Under the pieces are notes generated by a model. That model was not told where the DNA came from. It did no database searches and saw only the letters and a program-made list of their open reading frames with translations. A stretch of 13,064 nt of DNA from Bacillota bacterium (lineage in GTDB: Bacteria; Bacillota; Clostridia; Peptostreptococcales; Anaerovoracaceae): contig JAEELK010000147.1 of NCBI GenBank assembly GCA_016282655.1, positions 1 through 13,064 on the forward strand, given 5' to 3'. Position 1 is the stretch's first letter. Each line of letters starts with the position of its first letter. Both the position numbers and the translations under genes were made by a program. This document shows positions 1 through 7,585 of the stretch, piece after piece.

Positions 1-701
1 ACGGTCTTGACGCCCTGCACCAGATGCCCCAGCATCTGCCCTTCCAGCGAATAGGAATCCGCCATGCCGAGCTCGTTCGCCTCGATCTCCTCGGTCTTTT
101 CCATGTCGTGCAGGATGACGCCCGCCACGACCCAGTCCTTGCGCAGGTCGGCATAGACCGCGCAGGCGGAGAGCCCCAGTTCGAGCATGCGCTTGGTATG
201 ATAGAGCAGCCCCGCGCGCTCCGCGTGATGGCAGCGCGAGGCGGCCGGGTAGTAGAGCAGCTTCTCCTCTTTCTCTTCCAGCATCCGCAGGCAGAGCGCT
301 CTGAGGTCCGCGTCCGCGATGGCCTCCGCCTGCCGCCGCAGATACGCGAGCATCTCCTCCGGCGGCTCCGGCGCCGTCTTGACGTAGTCCGAAAGCTCCA
401 GCTTGTCTTCCTTCACGGCGCGCCGCACGCGGAAGATCTTCAGCTGCCGCCCGCCGTTCCACTCGACCACCTGGGCCCGCACCTTGGCAAGGCTGCCCGG
501 CCTCAGCTCCTTCAGGCCCTCCATCTCGCTCTCCACGACGTCCCATTTCTTGCCGCTGATCTCGCCGCTGCGGTCGCTCAGCAGCAGGTCCAGGAACATC
601 TTGCCGTTGGAGCCGGTCCGCACCGCGGCGTTTTTTACAAGAAAGAAGCCCTCGCCTTCGTCTCCGGGCCGCAGCGCTTCCACCAAATTCAGTTTGTCCA
701 T
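1..701 (-). CDS. yhaM: 3'-5' exoribonuclease YhaM family (3' end beyond left edge)
   Basis: Translating the minus strand from the ATG at 701 gives 233 residues with no stop before the window edge; family members are a little over 300 residues, so the C-terminal quarter is missing. Residues about 17-95 form an OB-fold nucleic-acid-binding domain (FFLVKNAAVRTG, then LLLSDRSGEISGKKWD). The HD domain follows, with HHAERAGLLYHT at 158-169, the metal-binding HD pair in VILHDMEK (H198, D199), and GHLVQG at 225-230. This OB-plus-HD layout is that of YhaM, a manganese-dependent 3'-to-5' exonuclease in RNA turnover of Firmicutes. The start is fixed by GGAGG five bases upstream. It is divergent from the DUF1846 gene and has its own strong promoter. 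The family call is confident; activity is inferred from the family. Confidence 0.9.
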   Translation of the reverse strand, partial: MDKLNLVEALRPGDEGEGFFLVKNAAVRTGSNGKMFLDLLLSDRSGEISGKKWDVVESEMEGLKELRPGSLAKVRAQVVEWNGGRQLKIFRVRRAVKEDKLELSDYVKTAPEPPEEMLAYLRRQAEAIADADLRALCLRMLEEKEEKLLYYPAASRCHHAERAGLLYHTKRMLELGLSACAVYADLRKDWVVAGVILHDMEKTEEIEANELGMADSYSLEGQMLGHLVQGVKT

Positions 702-767
702 AGGATCCTCCGTCCGGTCTCCTGTCATGCTGTACGGACCGCGCGCCGCCGCGCCCGTCCGCCCGTT

Positions 768-777
768 CCGATATCGG
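768..777. promoter_or_regulatory. 10-bp perfect palindrome at the yhaM start point, possible operator
   Basis: CCGATATCGG is a perfect palindrome lying just downstream of the yhaM -10 box, over the predicted transcription start. A repressor bound here would block the promoter. Only one copy was seen and the palindrome is short, so the regulatory role is a guess from position. Confidence 0.25.
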
Positions 778-781
778 TTTT

Positions 782-810
782 ATTATATAGGAGGCGCCGT
801 CCCGCGTCAA
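782..810 (-). promoter_or_regulatory. Sigma-A type promoter for the yhaM-like gene
   Basis: On the minus strand a -35 box TTGACG (805-810) is separated by exactly 17 bases from a perfect -10 box TATAAT (782-787). The predicted transcription start is near 775, giving a leader of about 70 bases before the ATG at 701. This is the best vegetative promoter visible in the window and points into the yhaM-like gene. Confidence 0.8.
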
Positions 811-855
811 CGCAATTTCCATTATTTTCCTGTTTTCGGGACGCATTTCTCGCTA

Positions 856-882
856 TTCACCACAGGCGCTTTGTGCTAAAAT
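856..882 (+). promoter_or_regulatory. Possible extended -10 promoter for the DUF1846 gene
   Basis: The plus strand carries TGCTAAAAT (874-882), which reads as an extended -10 element (TGn plus TAAAAT). A weak -35-like TTCACC (856-861) lies upstream at a short 15-base spacing. The site is about 40 bases ahead of the DUF1846 start in a locally AT-richer stretch. TATGAT at 890-895 is an alternative -10 with no good -35. Confidence 0.4.
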
Positions 883-924
883 AAATGGGTATGATAAGTC
901 CACGGAACGTGGCGGGAGGAAGAG

Positions 925-2433
925 ATGCAGATCGGCTTCGATGCAGAAAAATACCTGGAAGAGCAGTCTCGTTTTATTCTGGAACGCATCAACAAGGGCG
1001 GCAGCCAGCGGCTCTATCTGGAGTTCGGCGGCAAGCTGGTCCAGGACAAGCACGCCGCGCGCGTGCTGCCCGGTTTTGACGAAAACGCCAAGATCAAGCT
1101 GCTGCAGCGCATGAAGGACAAGGCGGAGATCATCATCTGCATCTACGCCGGCGACATCGTCGCCAGCAAGACCCGCCAGGACTTCGGCATCACCTACGAC
1201 CTGGAGGTCATGCGCCTCATCGACACCTTCCGCAAATACGATCTCAGCATCAACAGCGTGGTGGTCACGCGCTACGAGGACCAGCCCTCCGTCAACATCT
1301 TCCTGAACAAGCTGGAACGCCGCGGCATCCGCACCTACAAGCACATCCCCACCATGGGCTATCCCATGGACGTCGATACCATCGTCTCCGACGCCGGCTA
1401 CGGCGCAAATCCGTACATCGAGGTCACGAAGCCTCTCGTCGTGGTGAACGCCCCGGGCCCCGGCAGCGGCAAGCTCGCCACCTGCCTTTCCCAGCTCTAT
1501 CACGAGAGCCGTCAGGGACGCCAGGCCCGCTACGCCAAGTTCGAGACCTTCCCCATCTGGAGCCTCCCCCTCTCCCATCCGGTCAACGTCGCCTACGAGG
1601 CGGCCACCATCGACCTGAACGACGTCAACGTCATCGACTCCTACCACCTGGACGCCTACGGCGTCATGGCCGTCAATTATAACCGCGACATGGAGGCTTT
1701 CCCGCTGGTCAAGCGCATCATCGAGCGCATCACCGGCGAGGAGGCCGAGTACCGCTCTCCCACCGACATGGGCGTCAACCGCGCCGGCTTCGCCATCACG
1801 GACGACGCCGTCTGCCGCAGAGCCGCCGAAGCGGAGATCATCCGCCGCCATCTCATCGCCCAGTGCCAGTACAAGAAGGGCATGCTGAGCGACACCTGCC
1901 TGGAGCGTTCCAAGCGCCTCATGGACCGCCTGGACCTGAAGGTGGAAGACCGCGCCGTGGTCCCCGCCGCCCGCGATTACGCGGAGTACAAGCGCGACCT
2001 CGATCCGCGCTACGAGAACGTCATCGCCATGGCGCTGCAGCTGCCGGACGGCCGCATGATCACTGGGCGCTCCTCGCGCCGCATGGTCGCCGCCGCCGCG
2101 CTGGTGCTGAACGCGGCCAAGACCCTGGCGCAGATCCCGGACGAGATCCACCTCATCTCCCCGGCCATCTTCGAGACCCTGCAGCATCTGAAAACGGACA
2201 TCCTGGGCAAGGAGAAGGGCTCGCTCAACTGCGAGGAAGTCCTCTCCGCCCTGACCATTTCCGCTGCCACCAACCCTGCCGCCGAATCCGCGGTCAAACA
2301 GCTGGCGAAGCTGAAGGGCTGCCCGGCCCACTGCACGGCCATCCTGAGCAGCAGCGACCAGCAGACGCTCCGCGACCTCGGCATCGACGCCACCTCCGAT
2401 CCCGAGTTCGGCAGCAATAACCTCTACCTCTAG
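925..2433 (+). CDS. DUF1846 (UPF0371) family protein
   Basis: This 502-residue cytoplasmic protein is recognised as DUF1846 by its start ([14 protein letters not shown]), the [17 protein letters not shown] segment (139-155) and the family hallmark [19 protein letters not shown] (175-193). The hallmark resembles a Walker A P-loop, with GPGSGK ending at K183, so nucleotide or phosphate binding is plausible. Length is full for the family and no transmembrane segments are seen. The start is set by GGGAGGA at 914-920. No biochemical role is established that I can state with confidence. The next gene on the same strand is an HD hydrolase 57 bases downstream, so the two may be co-transcribed, although a small GC-rich hairpin lies between them. 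Family identity is confident; function is unknown. Confidence 0.92.
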   Translation: MQIGFDAEKYLEEQSRFILERINKGGSQRLYLEFGGKLVQDKHAARVLPGFDENAKIKLLQRMKDKAEIIICIYAGDIVASKTRQDFGITYDLEVMRLIDTFRKYDLSINSVVVTRYEDQPSVNIFLNKLERRGIRTYKHIPTMGYPMDVDTIVSDAGYGANPYIEVTKPLVVVNAPGPGSGKLATCLSQLYHESRQGRQARYAKFETFPIWSLPLSHPVNVAYEAATIDLNDVNVIDSYHLDAYGVMAVNYNRDMEAFPLVKRIIERITGEEAEYRSPTDMGVNRAGFAITDDAVCRRAAEAEIIRRHLIAQCQYKKGMLSDTCLERSKRLMDRLDLKVEDRAVVPAARDYAEYKRDLDPRYENVIAMALQLPDGRMITGRSSRRMVAAAALVLNAAKTLAQIPDEIHLISPAIFETLQHLKTDILGKEKGSLNCEEVLSALTISAATNPAAESAVKQLAKLKGCPAHCTAILSSSDQQTLRDLGIDATSDPEFGSNNLYL

Positions 2434-2444
2434 CAAGGCGCACG

Positions 2445-2460
2445 GCCCCCGCGGCGGGGC
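2445..2460 (+). other. GC-rich hairpin between the DUF1846 and HD genes
   Basis: GCCCC and GGGGC arms surround a six-base loop shortly after the DUF1846 stop codon. No T-run follows, so it is not a standard intrinsic terminator. It could slow or partly attenuate transcription into the HD gene, or stabilise the 3' end of the upstream message. Confidence 0.35.
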
Positions 2461-2490
2461 AGCGGCGCGTTCGAGAAAGGACGGGACCCC

Positions 2491-3060
2491 ATGAGCCACA
2501 TTCCGAGCCCCGCGGAAGCCAGAGAGCTTCTGGCCCGCTACAACGAAGACGCCTTCCACCTGCGGCACGGAGAGATCGTCTCCGGCGTGCTCCGCTATTA
2601 CGCGGCCGAATATGCCCCGGGGGAAGAAGACTACTGGGCTAGCGTCGGCATGCTCCACGACATCGATTTCGAGCGCTGGCCGGAGGAGCACTGCGTCAAG
2701 GGCCTCTCTCTGCTGGAGGAGCTGGACGTCGACCCGCAGCTCGCCCGCTCCGCCATGAGCCACGGCTGGGGCTGCACCGGCGTCGAGATCGAGCCGCAGA
2801 GCTTCATGGAAAAGACGCTCTACGCCGTGGACGAGCTCACGGGCCTTATCGGCGCCGTGGCCATCATGCGCCCCTCCAAAAGCGTGGACGACCTGGAGCT
2901 GAAATCCGTCAAGAAAAAGTATAAGACGCCGAGCTTCGCCGCCGGCTGCTCCCGCGACGTCATCGCGAAGGGCGCGGAGATGATGGGCTGGGAGCTGGAC
3001 GATCTCATCTCCAAGACCATCCTCGCCATGCGGAGCATGAACCCGGAGGCAGGCCTCTAG
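2491..3060 (+). CDS. Small HD-domain phosphohydrolase
   Basis: This 189-residue protein has an HD-type metal-binding site: H26 in LRHGEIVSG, the H56-D57 pair in GMLHDIDFERWPEEH, H67 and H91 (SHGWG), and D114 in AVDELTGLI. Proteins of this size and layout are usually annotated as HD-domain or HDIG hydrolases; the substrate, possibly a nucleotide or other phosphate ester, cannot be read from the sequence. There is no signal peptide or membrane segment. An AAAGGA-like ribosome binding site precedes the ATG. It lies downstream of the DUF1846 gene and ends just before a strong terminator, so it is likely the last gene of a two-gene unit. The fold call is confident; the substrate is unknown. Confidence 0.85.
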   Translation: MSHIPSPAEARELLARYNEDAFHLRHGEIVSGVLRYYAAEYAPGEEDYWASVGMLHDIDFERWPEEHCVKGLSLLEELDVDPQLARSAMSHGWGCTGVEIEPQSFMEKTLYAVDELTGLIGAVAIMRPSKSVDDLELKSVKKKYKTPSFAAGCSRDVIAKGAEMMGWELDDLISKTILAMRSMNPEAGL

Positions 3061-3080
3061 GCACGGAAAAGAGAAATAGA

Positions 3081-3113
3081 AAGCGCTGTTTCCCTTGGGA
3101 AACAGCGCTTTTT
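3081..3113. terminator. Strong intrinsic terminator, probably bidirectional
   Basis: Perfect 14-base arms (3081-3094 and 3097-3110) surround a TT centre and are followed on the plus strand by a run of five T (3109-3113). It lies 20 bases after the HD gene stop. On the minus strand the same hairpin is followed by TTTCTATTTCTC, a weaker U-rich tail, so it can also end the leftward genes that stop at 3152. Confidence 0.92.
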
Positions 3114-3151
3114 GTCTTGCGTTCGCCGGCCGCCCGCGGCGCGAGGTCCGC

Positions 3152-3394
3152 TTAGGCTTCCGCGTCTTCCGGCGCCGGAGCGTCCTGGCAGTTTTCTTCT
3201 CCGGGAAGCGGCTGCCCGTCCGGCAGCTCCTCCACCGCGCCGAAGCGGCAGACCCGGAAGCAGCGGCCGCAGTGCAGGCATTTTTCCTGACGGATCTGCT
3301 GCCGCACTCCGATGGCGCCGTGGATGGCGTGGCGCGGGCAGCGCTTCGCGCACATGCCGCAGCCCCTGCAATGTTCGTTGATGAAATACTTCAT
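3152..3394 (-). CDS. 2[4Fe-4S] ferredoxin-like protein
   Basis: This 80-residue protein has two complete CxxCxxCxxxC cluster motifs: C9, C12, C15 and C19 (CRGCGMCAKRCP), and C39, C42, C45 and C49 (CLHCGRCFRVC). It should bind two [4Fe-4S] clusters and act as a small electron carrier in the cytoplasm. The motif spacing and the text between motifs (CPRHAIHGAIG) resemble the C-terminal bis-cluster domain of NuoF/HydB-type subunits, but here the domain stands alone. The last 25 residues are acidic and proline-rich. It is the last gene of the leftward run, 25 bases after the MogA/MoaB-family gene, with an AGAGGCGG ribosome binding site. A role with molybdenum enzymes is possible from position only; the partner is unknown. 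Confidence 0.88.
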   Translation of the reverse strand: MKYFINEHCRGCGMCAKRCPRHAIHGAIGVRQQIRQEKCLHCGRCFRVCRFGAVEELPDGQPLPGEENCQDAPAPEDAEA

Positions 3395-3419
3395 GGCGAT
3401 CCGCCTCTTTTCCGTTTGT

Positions 3420-3899
3420 TTAATGACCGCCGCCGGCCATCATCTTCAGCGCGTGGTCCAGGGTGTCCAGAACCGCCTCCAGGTTCTCCCGCGCGGCCCG
3501 CTCGGAGCCGGGCAGGTTCAGGATGAGCGTTTTGCCGCGCTGTCCCGCCGCCGCCCGCGAAAGCATGGCCCTGGGCGTCTTCTGCAGGCTGGCGAAGAGC
3601 ATGGCCTGGGGGATCGCCGGGATCTCCCGCTCGATCACCGCCCGCGTTGCCTCCGGCGTCACGTCGCGCGGAGAGAGCCCCGTGCCGCCACTGCTGACCA
3701 CAAGGTCGCAGCCCAGTTCGTCCGCGCAGCGGCGGAAGGCCGCGGCGATCTCTTCCGCTTCGTCCGGCACGACGCACGCGTGCGCGATCTCAAAGCCCGC
3801 GCCGCGCAGCATTTCGCAGACGGCCGGTCCGCTCTTGTCCTCCTGCTCGCCGCGGCTGCAGCGATCGCTGACGGTGATGACAGCTGCCTTGTAAGTCAT
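3420..3899 (-). CDS. MogA/MoaB family molybdenum cofactor biosynthesis protein
   Basis: The 159-residue protein shows the MogA/MoaB fold signature: AAVITVSDRCSRGEQEDKSGP at the N-terminus (starting at residue 5), VVSSGGTGLSPRDVTPEAT (67-85) with the conserved Asp of the PRD segment (D79), and LILNLPGSERAARENL (125-140). Family members bind molybdopterin and, in the MogA case, adenylate it before molybdenum insertion. MogA and MoaB cannot be separated on sequence reading alone. The usual family segment G-I-x-E-x-M-R reads AIPQAML (95-101) here, so two normally conserved positions differ. An AAAGGAGAAGG ribosome binding site sits just ahead of the ATG. No other cofactor-synthesis gene is in the window; neighbours are alanine racemase upstream and a ferredoxin downstream. 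Confidence 0.9.
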   Translation of the reverse strand: MTYKAAVITVSDRCSRGEQEDKSGPAVCEMLRGAGFEIAHACVVPDEAEEIAAAFRRCADELGCDLVVSSGGTGLSPRDVTPEATRAVIEREIPAIPQAMLFASLQKTPRAMLSRAAAGQRGKTLILNLPGSERAARENLEAVLDTLDHALKMMAGGGH

Positions 3900-3933
3900 G
3901 TCCTTCTCCTTTGTCCCGTGCGCCGCTCTGCCG

Positions 3934-3949
3934 CGCTATTTCGCTATTT
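3934..3949. repeat. 8-bp tandem duplication across the alr stop codon
   Basis: CGCTATTT is present twice in a row (3934-3941 and 3942-3949). The second copy contains the complement of the alanine racemase TAG stop codon. It looks like a small slippage duplication and has no obvious function. Confidence 0.7.
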
Positions 3950-5071
3950 ATAGATCTTCCGCAGCCGCAGGCCGAAGCCGCAGATCACCTCGTAGTTGAT
4001 GGTGCCGGTCTTCGCCGCGATCTCCTCCGGCGTGATGCGCTTGTCGCCGTCGCGCCCCATGAGGATGGCCGTGTCTCCGGCCTTTACGCCCGGGATGTCC
4101 GTCAGGTCCACCATGCACTGGTCCATGCAGATGTTGCCGATGATCGGCGCGTACTGTCCGCGCACGATGGCCCGCGCCTTGCCGCTGAGGGCTCTGGGAT
4201 AGCCGTCCGCGTAGCCGAGCGGCAGGGTGCCGATGAGGCTCTCCCGCTCCGTCACGAAGCGCCTGCCGTAGCTGACGGCAGTGCCCGCCGGGACGGTCTT
4301 GATCTGCACGATCTCCGCCTTCACGCTCATGACGGGCTGCAGGTCCAGAATGGAAGCGTCCACCTCGTCCGAGGGATAGTAGCCGTAGAGGATGATGCCG
4401 GGGCGCACGGCGTCGTACCAGGCGTCCGGCAGCTCCATGATGGCGGCGCTGTTCGAGAGCATCTTCTTCAGCAGCGGGATGCCGGCCGCTTCGAGCGCCG
4501 CCGCGAAGTTCCGGAAGGTCTCGATCTGGCGGTAAGAATAGGCCTTGTCCGCCTCATCCGCCGAGGCGAAATGGGAAAAGAGCCCGACCACCCGCAGATT
4601 GTCCATGGCGGCGACCCGCTTTGCCGCGGCAAGACCCGCCTCGTCCGGCAGGAAGCCGATGCGGCCCATGCCGGAGTCCAGCGCCAGATAGACCGGCAGG
4701 ACCTCGCCGGCCTCGACCGCCGCGCGGCTGTAATCCGCCGCGTTTTCCACGGAGGTGACCACCGGCGTGATGTCGTACTCCAGCAGCACGTGCGCGTAGC
4801 GCCCAGGGGTGATGCCCATCATGAGGATGGGGCAGCGGAAGCCCGCCTCGCGCAGTTCTTTCGCCTCTTCCAGCGTCGCGATGGCCAGCGCGGAAGCGCC
4901 TTCGCGCAAAAGCACCCGGGCGGCGGCCAGGCTGCCGTGCCCATAGGCGTCCGCCTTCACCACCGCCACGATCTCCTTGTCGCCCAGATGGCGGCGGATC
5001 TCGCGGATGTTGTGGGTGAGGGCCTCCAGATCGATCTCCACCCAGGACGGGCGTAAAATGTCCTTTGCCAT
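3944..5071 (-). CDS. alr: Alanine racemase
   Basis: This 375-residue protein is a full-length PLP-dependent alanine racemase that interconverts L- and D-alanine for peptidoglycan. The PLP-binding lysine is K39 in VVKADAYGHG. The second catalytic base is Y268 in AVSYGRRF. R137 of DSGMGRIGF, which holds the PLP phenolic oxygen, is present, as is GNICMDQCMVDLT (312-324) of the C-terminal beta domain. The position that is a carbamylated lysine in the Geobacillus enzyme, seven residues before that arginine, is alanine here (A130). The gene starts 3 bases after the Xaa-Pro aminopeptidase stop, and its ribosome binding site (GAGGAAA) overlaps the end of that gene, so translational coupling is likely. 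Confidence 0.96.
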   Translation of the reverse strand: MAKDILRPSWVEIDLEALTHNIREIRRHLGDKEIVAVVKADAYGHGSLAAARVLLREGASALAIATLEEAKELREAGFRCPILMMGITPGRYAHVLLEYDITPVVTSVENAADYSRAAVEAGEVLPVYLALDSGMGRIGFLPDEAGLAAAKRVAAMDNLRVVGLFSHFASADEADKAYSYRQIETFRNFAAALEAAGIPLLKKMLSNSAAIMELPDAWYDAVRPGIILYGYYPSDEVDASILDLQPVMSVKAEIVQIKTVPAGTAVSYGRRFVTERESLIGTLPLGYADGYPRALSGKARAIVRGQYAPIIGNICMDQCMVDLTDIPGVKAGDTAILMGRDGDKRITPEEIAAKTGTINYEVICGFGLRLRKIYK

Positions 5072-5074
5072 GCC

Positions 5075-6892
5075 TTATTTCCTCGTGATGGGACGGGTGA
5101 TCTCCTCCAGCCAGGCGGCCTCTTCCGCGCTGAGGCGGGGCGCCAGGGCTTCAAAGACCGCTTTGTGATAACGGTTCAGATGCGCGAGCTCGCCCGGCTC
5201 CAGCATCTCCGGCAGGAGCATCTCCGGATCGATCGGCGCGAGCGTGATGCTCTCCAGGCCCAGGAACTGTCCGTATTCCGTGCTCCCGCGCTCCACGCAG
5301 AGCAGCTCGTTCTCCAGGCGGATGCCGTGGCTGTGGGCCACGTAGTAGCCGGGCTCGTCCGTGGTGACCATGCCGGGCTGGAAGACCCAGTCGTAGTCCG
5401 CGTCCAGCGGATGCTTCTGCGTGCGGAAGCTGTTCGGCCCCTCGTGCACGCTGAGCAGATAGCCCACGCCGTGGCCGGTGCCGTGGCGGTAGTTGAGGCC
5501 CTCCTGCCAGAGCGGCAGCCGGGCCAGCACGTCAAGATGTTTTCCGCTGACGCCCTTTGGGAACTGAATGTCCATGAGCGCCAGCATGCCGCGCAGCACG
5601 CGGGTGAAATCCGCCTTCCAGGCTTCCGGCACCGGGCCGAGCGCCACGGTGCGGGTCAGATCCGTGCTGCCCTCCAGATAATCGCCGCCGGAGTCTATGA
5701 GCAACAGGCCTTCCGGCGCCAGCCGTTTGTCGCTGCCCCGCTTCGGGGCGTAATGGTTGATGGCGGCGTTTTCGGCGTAGCCCACGATGGTCTCGAAGCT
5801 CACGCCCACGAAGCCGTCCATCTCCGCCCGGCAGCGGTCGATGTATTCCGCCGCGTCGCTTTCCGTGATGGCGGAGAGATCCGCCTTCTTTTTCAGCCAG
5901 TAGAGGAAGCGGACGTAGGCCGCGCCGTCCTTGATATGCGCTTCCCGCAGGTTTTCGACCTCCACCGGATTCTTGAGGGCGCGCCGGAGCGTGCAGGGGT
6001 TGGGGCGGTCGATAATCTGCTTGCCCGCCAGAGAGTGTTCCATGGCCAGGTTGACGCCGGCCCGCGAGAGCAGCACCGGACAGGCAGGATCCAGTTCCTG
6101 CAGATAGCGGTAGATCTCACCGTAGGGCCGGAAGACGACGCCATAGCCGGCGAGCGCTGCCCGGACTTCGTCGTTCAGCACCGCTTCGTTCAGGAAGAGC
6201 AGCACGCGCTCTGCCTCCACCACAGCAAAGGCCAGCACCACGTTGCAGTGCGCGATGTCGTTGCCGCGAAGGTTCAGGAGCCAGGCGATGTCCTCCAACG
6301 TGGAGATGACGTGGCAGAAGGCGCCCGCCGCCTTCATATCGGCGCGCAGCTCCGCGAGCTTCTCCGCGGCGCCGCGGCCGGCGTAGCGCTCGTCCAGCAG
6401 CCAGGCGGGCTCGGCGGAGAGCGCCGGCCGCTCCGGCCAGAGGCCGCTAAGCGGGTCCTCTTCCCAGTCGAGGCGGCCGCCCCGCGCGCGCAGGGCATCT
6501 TCCAGCCTGCGGCCGTCCGAAACGCTGAGGAGCCGTCCGTCCACGGCCAGGACCGCGGCCGCGGGCAGCTCCCGCTCCACGTATTCCGGCAGCGTCGGCA
6601 CGCCTTCTTCATTCATGCGGAAGAGCTCTATGCCGGTGTCCTCCAGCTCGGCCTCCGCCGGCAGAAAGAAACGTCCGTCCGTCCAAAGGCCGGCCCGCTC
6701 CCGTTCCACGAGCAGCTGCCCGGCGTCTCCGGTGAAGCCGCTGAGATATCTCAGTTCCTGAAAATAGGCTCCGATGTACTCGGAGCCGTGAAAATCGGAG
6801 CAGACGAAGAGGCAGGCGTCCCAGCCCTTCTCCGCCATCTTGTTCCGCAGCGCCGCGAGGCGCTCTCTGACGATCTGTTTTTCTTCGCGCAT
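5075..6892 (-). CDS. Xaa-Pro aminopeptidase, long three-domain form (M24 family)
   Basis: The 605-residue protein has two creatinase-like N-terminal domains (about 1-310) followed by an M24 pita-bread catalytic domain and a C-terminal extension, matching the long aminopeptidase P form of about 600 residues rather than the roughly 440-residue E. coli PepP. The five metal ligands are visible: D400 (LLIDSGGDY), D411 (STDLTRT), H474 (HGTGHGVG), E513 (TDEPGYY) and E527 (RLENELL). It should remove N-terminal residues that precede proline, using two Mn or Zn ions, in the cytoplasm; no signal peptide is seen. It sits 4 bases downstream of the DUF1847 gene and 3 bases upstream of alr, so it belongs to the leftward operon. 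The ribosome binding site is weak (GAAAG), consistent with coupling. Confidence 0.93.
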   Translation of the reverse strand: MREEKQIVRERLAALRNKMAEKGWDACLFVCSDFHGSEYIGAYFQELRYLSGFTGDAGQLLVERERAGLWTDGRFFLPAEAELEDTGIELFRMNEEGVPTLPEYVERELPAAAVLAVDGRLLSVSDGRRLEDALRARGGRLDWEEDPLSGLWPERPALSAEPAWLLDERYAGRGAAEKLAELRADMKAAGAFCHVISTLEDIAWLLNLRGNDIAHCNVVLAFAVVEAERVLLFLNEAVLNDEVRAALAGYGVVFRPYGEIYRYLQELDPACPVLLSRAGVNLAMEHSLAGKQIIDRPNPCTLRRALKNPVEVENLREAHIKDGAAYVRFLYWLKKKADLSAITESDAAEYIDRCRAEMDGFVGVSFETIVGYAENAAINHYAPKRGSDKRLAPEGLLLIDSGGDYLEGSTDLTRTVALGPVPEAWKADFTRVLRGMLALMDIQFPKGVSGKHLDVLARLPLWQEGLNYRHGTGHGVGYLLSVHEGPNSFRTQKHPLDADYDWVFQPGMVTTDEPGYYVAHSHGIRLENELLCVERGSTEYGQFLGLESITLAPIDPEMLLPEMLEPGELAHLNRYHKAVFEALAPRLSAEEAAWLEEITRPITRK

Positions 6893-6896
6893 CTTT

Positions 6897-7574
6897 CTAT
6901 TCTTTCTTGCAGCAGCAGCCTTTCTCCTCCTCCGGCTGCTCCGGATAGAGTTTTTTCTTGTAGTAGGAATGGCTCACGTGGAGCGCGGCGATGGGATTGT
7001 GCCCGGTGACGCGGTCCTTGGCGACCAGCGTGGTGACGGGGGCTTCGGAATACTTGTAGAAAAGGCTGTCGTGACCGACGCAGAGGCCCATCACGATGTT
7101 CAGCTGAGTGTGGAATTTGGCCAGCACCTTGGCCTGCAGGATGGGGTTGCAGGTATGGCTCCCCGTCCCTTCGTGCTTCGGGTCCAGGCCCAGGTCCGTC
7201 TTTTTGACGCAGCCGGTCTTGCAGCCCGCGCCGAAGACCTCGAAGCCGTTGGCGCGCAGGATGCGGGCCAGCAGGCGGCTCTCCTGCAGCAGGCCCACGC
7301 AGGTGGCGATGCCGAGCCGGGTGGCGCCGATCTTCTTCGCGAATTCCATGATCTCCTGCAGGCGGGTGTACTGGCAGTAGTGCTCCAGCTCCACTTCGGC
7401 CGCCGCAGTCATGATCCGCAGGTTCTCTTCATCGTTCCGATAGAGATCGATCACCTGACGGATCTCCTCTTCGCTCAGATCCTTCGTGACGCAGAAGTCC
7501 GGAAAGGGCTTCCCGCTTCCGTCGCAGGCGACGGCGCCGCAGTCGATGCAGCTCATCTTCAGTTTTTCTTCCAT
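6897..7574 (-). CDS. DUF1847 family cysteine-rich protein
   Basis: This 225-residue protein is recognised as DUF1847 by MSCIDCGAVACDG near the N-terminus (7-19), EHYCQYTRLQEIMEFAKKIG (64-83), GCKTGCVKKTDLG (117-129), THTC-like SHTCNPILQA (139-148) and MGLCVGHDSLF (162-172). It carries 13 cysteines, including C9, C12 and C17 (CxxC-x4-C), C118 and C122, and a CCC run four residues from the end, so metal or Fe-S binding is likely although its function is unknown. The frame stays open 40 codons further upstream, but the ATG at 7574 is chosen because a perfect AGGAGG lies five bases before it and the family-like sequence begins there. It is 37 bases after the diguanylate cyclase gene and 4 bases before the aminopeptidase. 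Confidence 0.88.
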   Translation of the reverse strand: MEEKLKMSCIDCGAVACDGSGKPFPDFCVTKDLSEEEIRQVIDLYRNDEENLRIMTAAAEVELEHYCQYTRLQEIMEFAKKIGATRLGIATCVGLLQESRLLARILRANGFEVFGAGCKTGCVKKTDLGLDPKHEGTGSHTCNPILQAKVLAKFHTQLNIVMGLCVGHDSLFYKYSEAPVTTLVAKDRVTGHNPIAALHVSHSYYKKKLYPEQPEEEKGCCCKKE

Positions 7575-7579
7575 GCTGT

Positions 7580-7585
7580 CCTCCT
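7580..7585 (-). promoter_or_regulatory. AGGAGG ribosome binding site fixing the DUF1847 start
   Basis: A perfect AGGAGG on the minus strand sits five bases before the ATG at 7574. It rules out the longer reading frame, whose extra 40 residues are arginine- and proline-rich and overlap the end of the upstream gene. Confidence 0.85.

Noticed and set aside
710..761. Two copies of CCGTCCG (710-716 and 755-761) that could each pair with CGGAC at 735-739 in the yhaM leader, considered as an RNA switch
   Set aside because: The pairings are only five bases long, do not cover the ribosome binding site itself, and GC-rich DNA gives such matches often.
24..884. A 286-residue plus-strand frame at the left edge
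   Set aside because: It is antisense to the yhaM-type gene, whose OB and HD motifs, start codon and promoter are all clear on the minus strand.
853..2763. A 636-residue minus-strand frame opposite the DUF1846 gene
   Set aside because: It has a low-complexity Val/Ala/Asp/Gly composition and no motifs, and it crosses both the DUF1846 and HD genes. It is a GC-driven shadow.
5165..7009. A 614-residue plus-strand frame opposite the Xaa-Pro aminopeptidase
   Set aside because: The composition is Arg/Gln/Ala/Val-rich with no domain, and the antisense strand encodes a complete enzyme with all five metal ligands.
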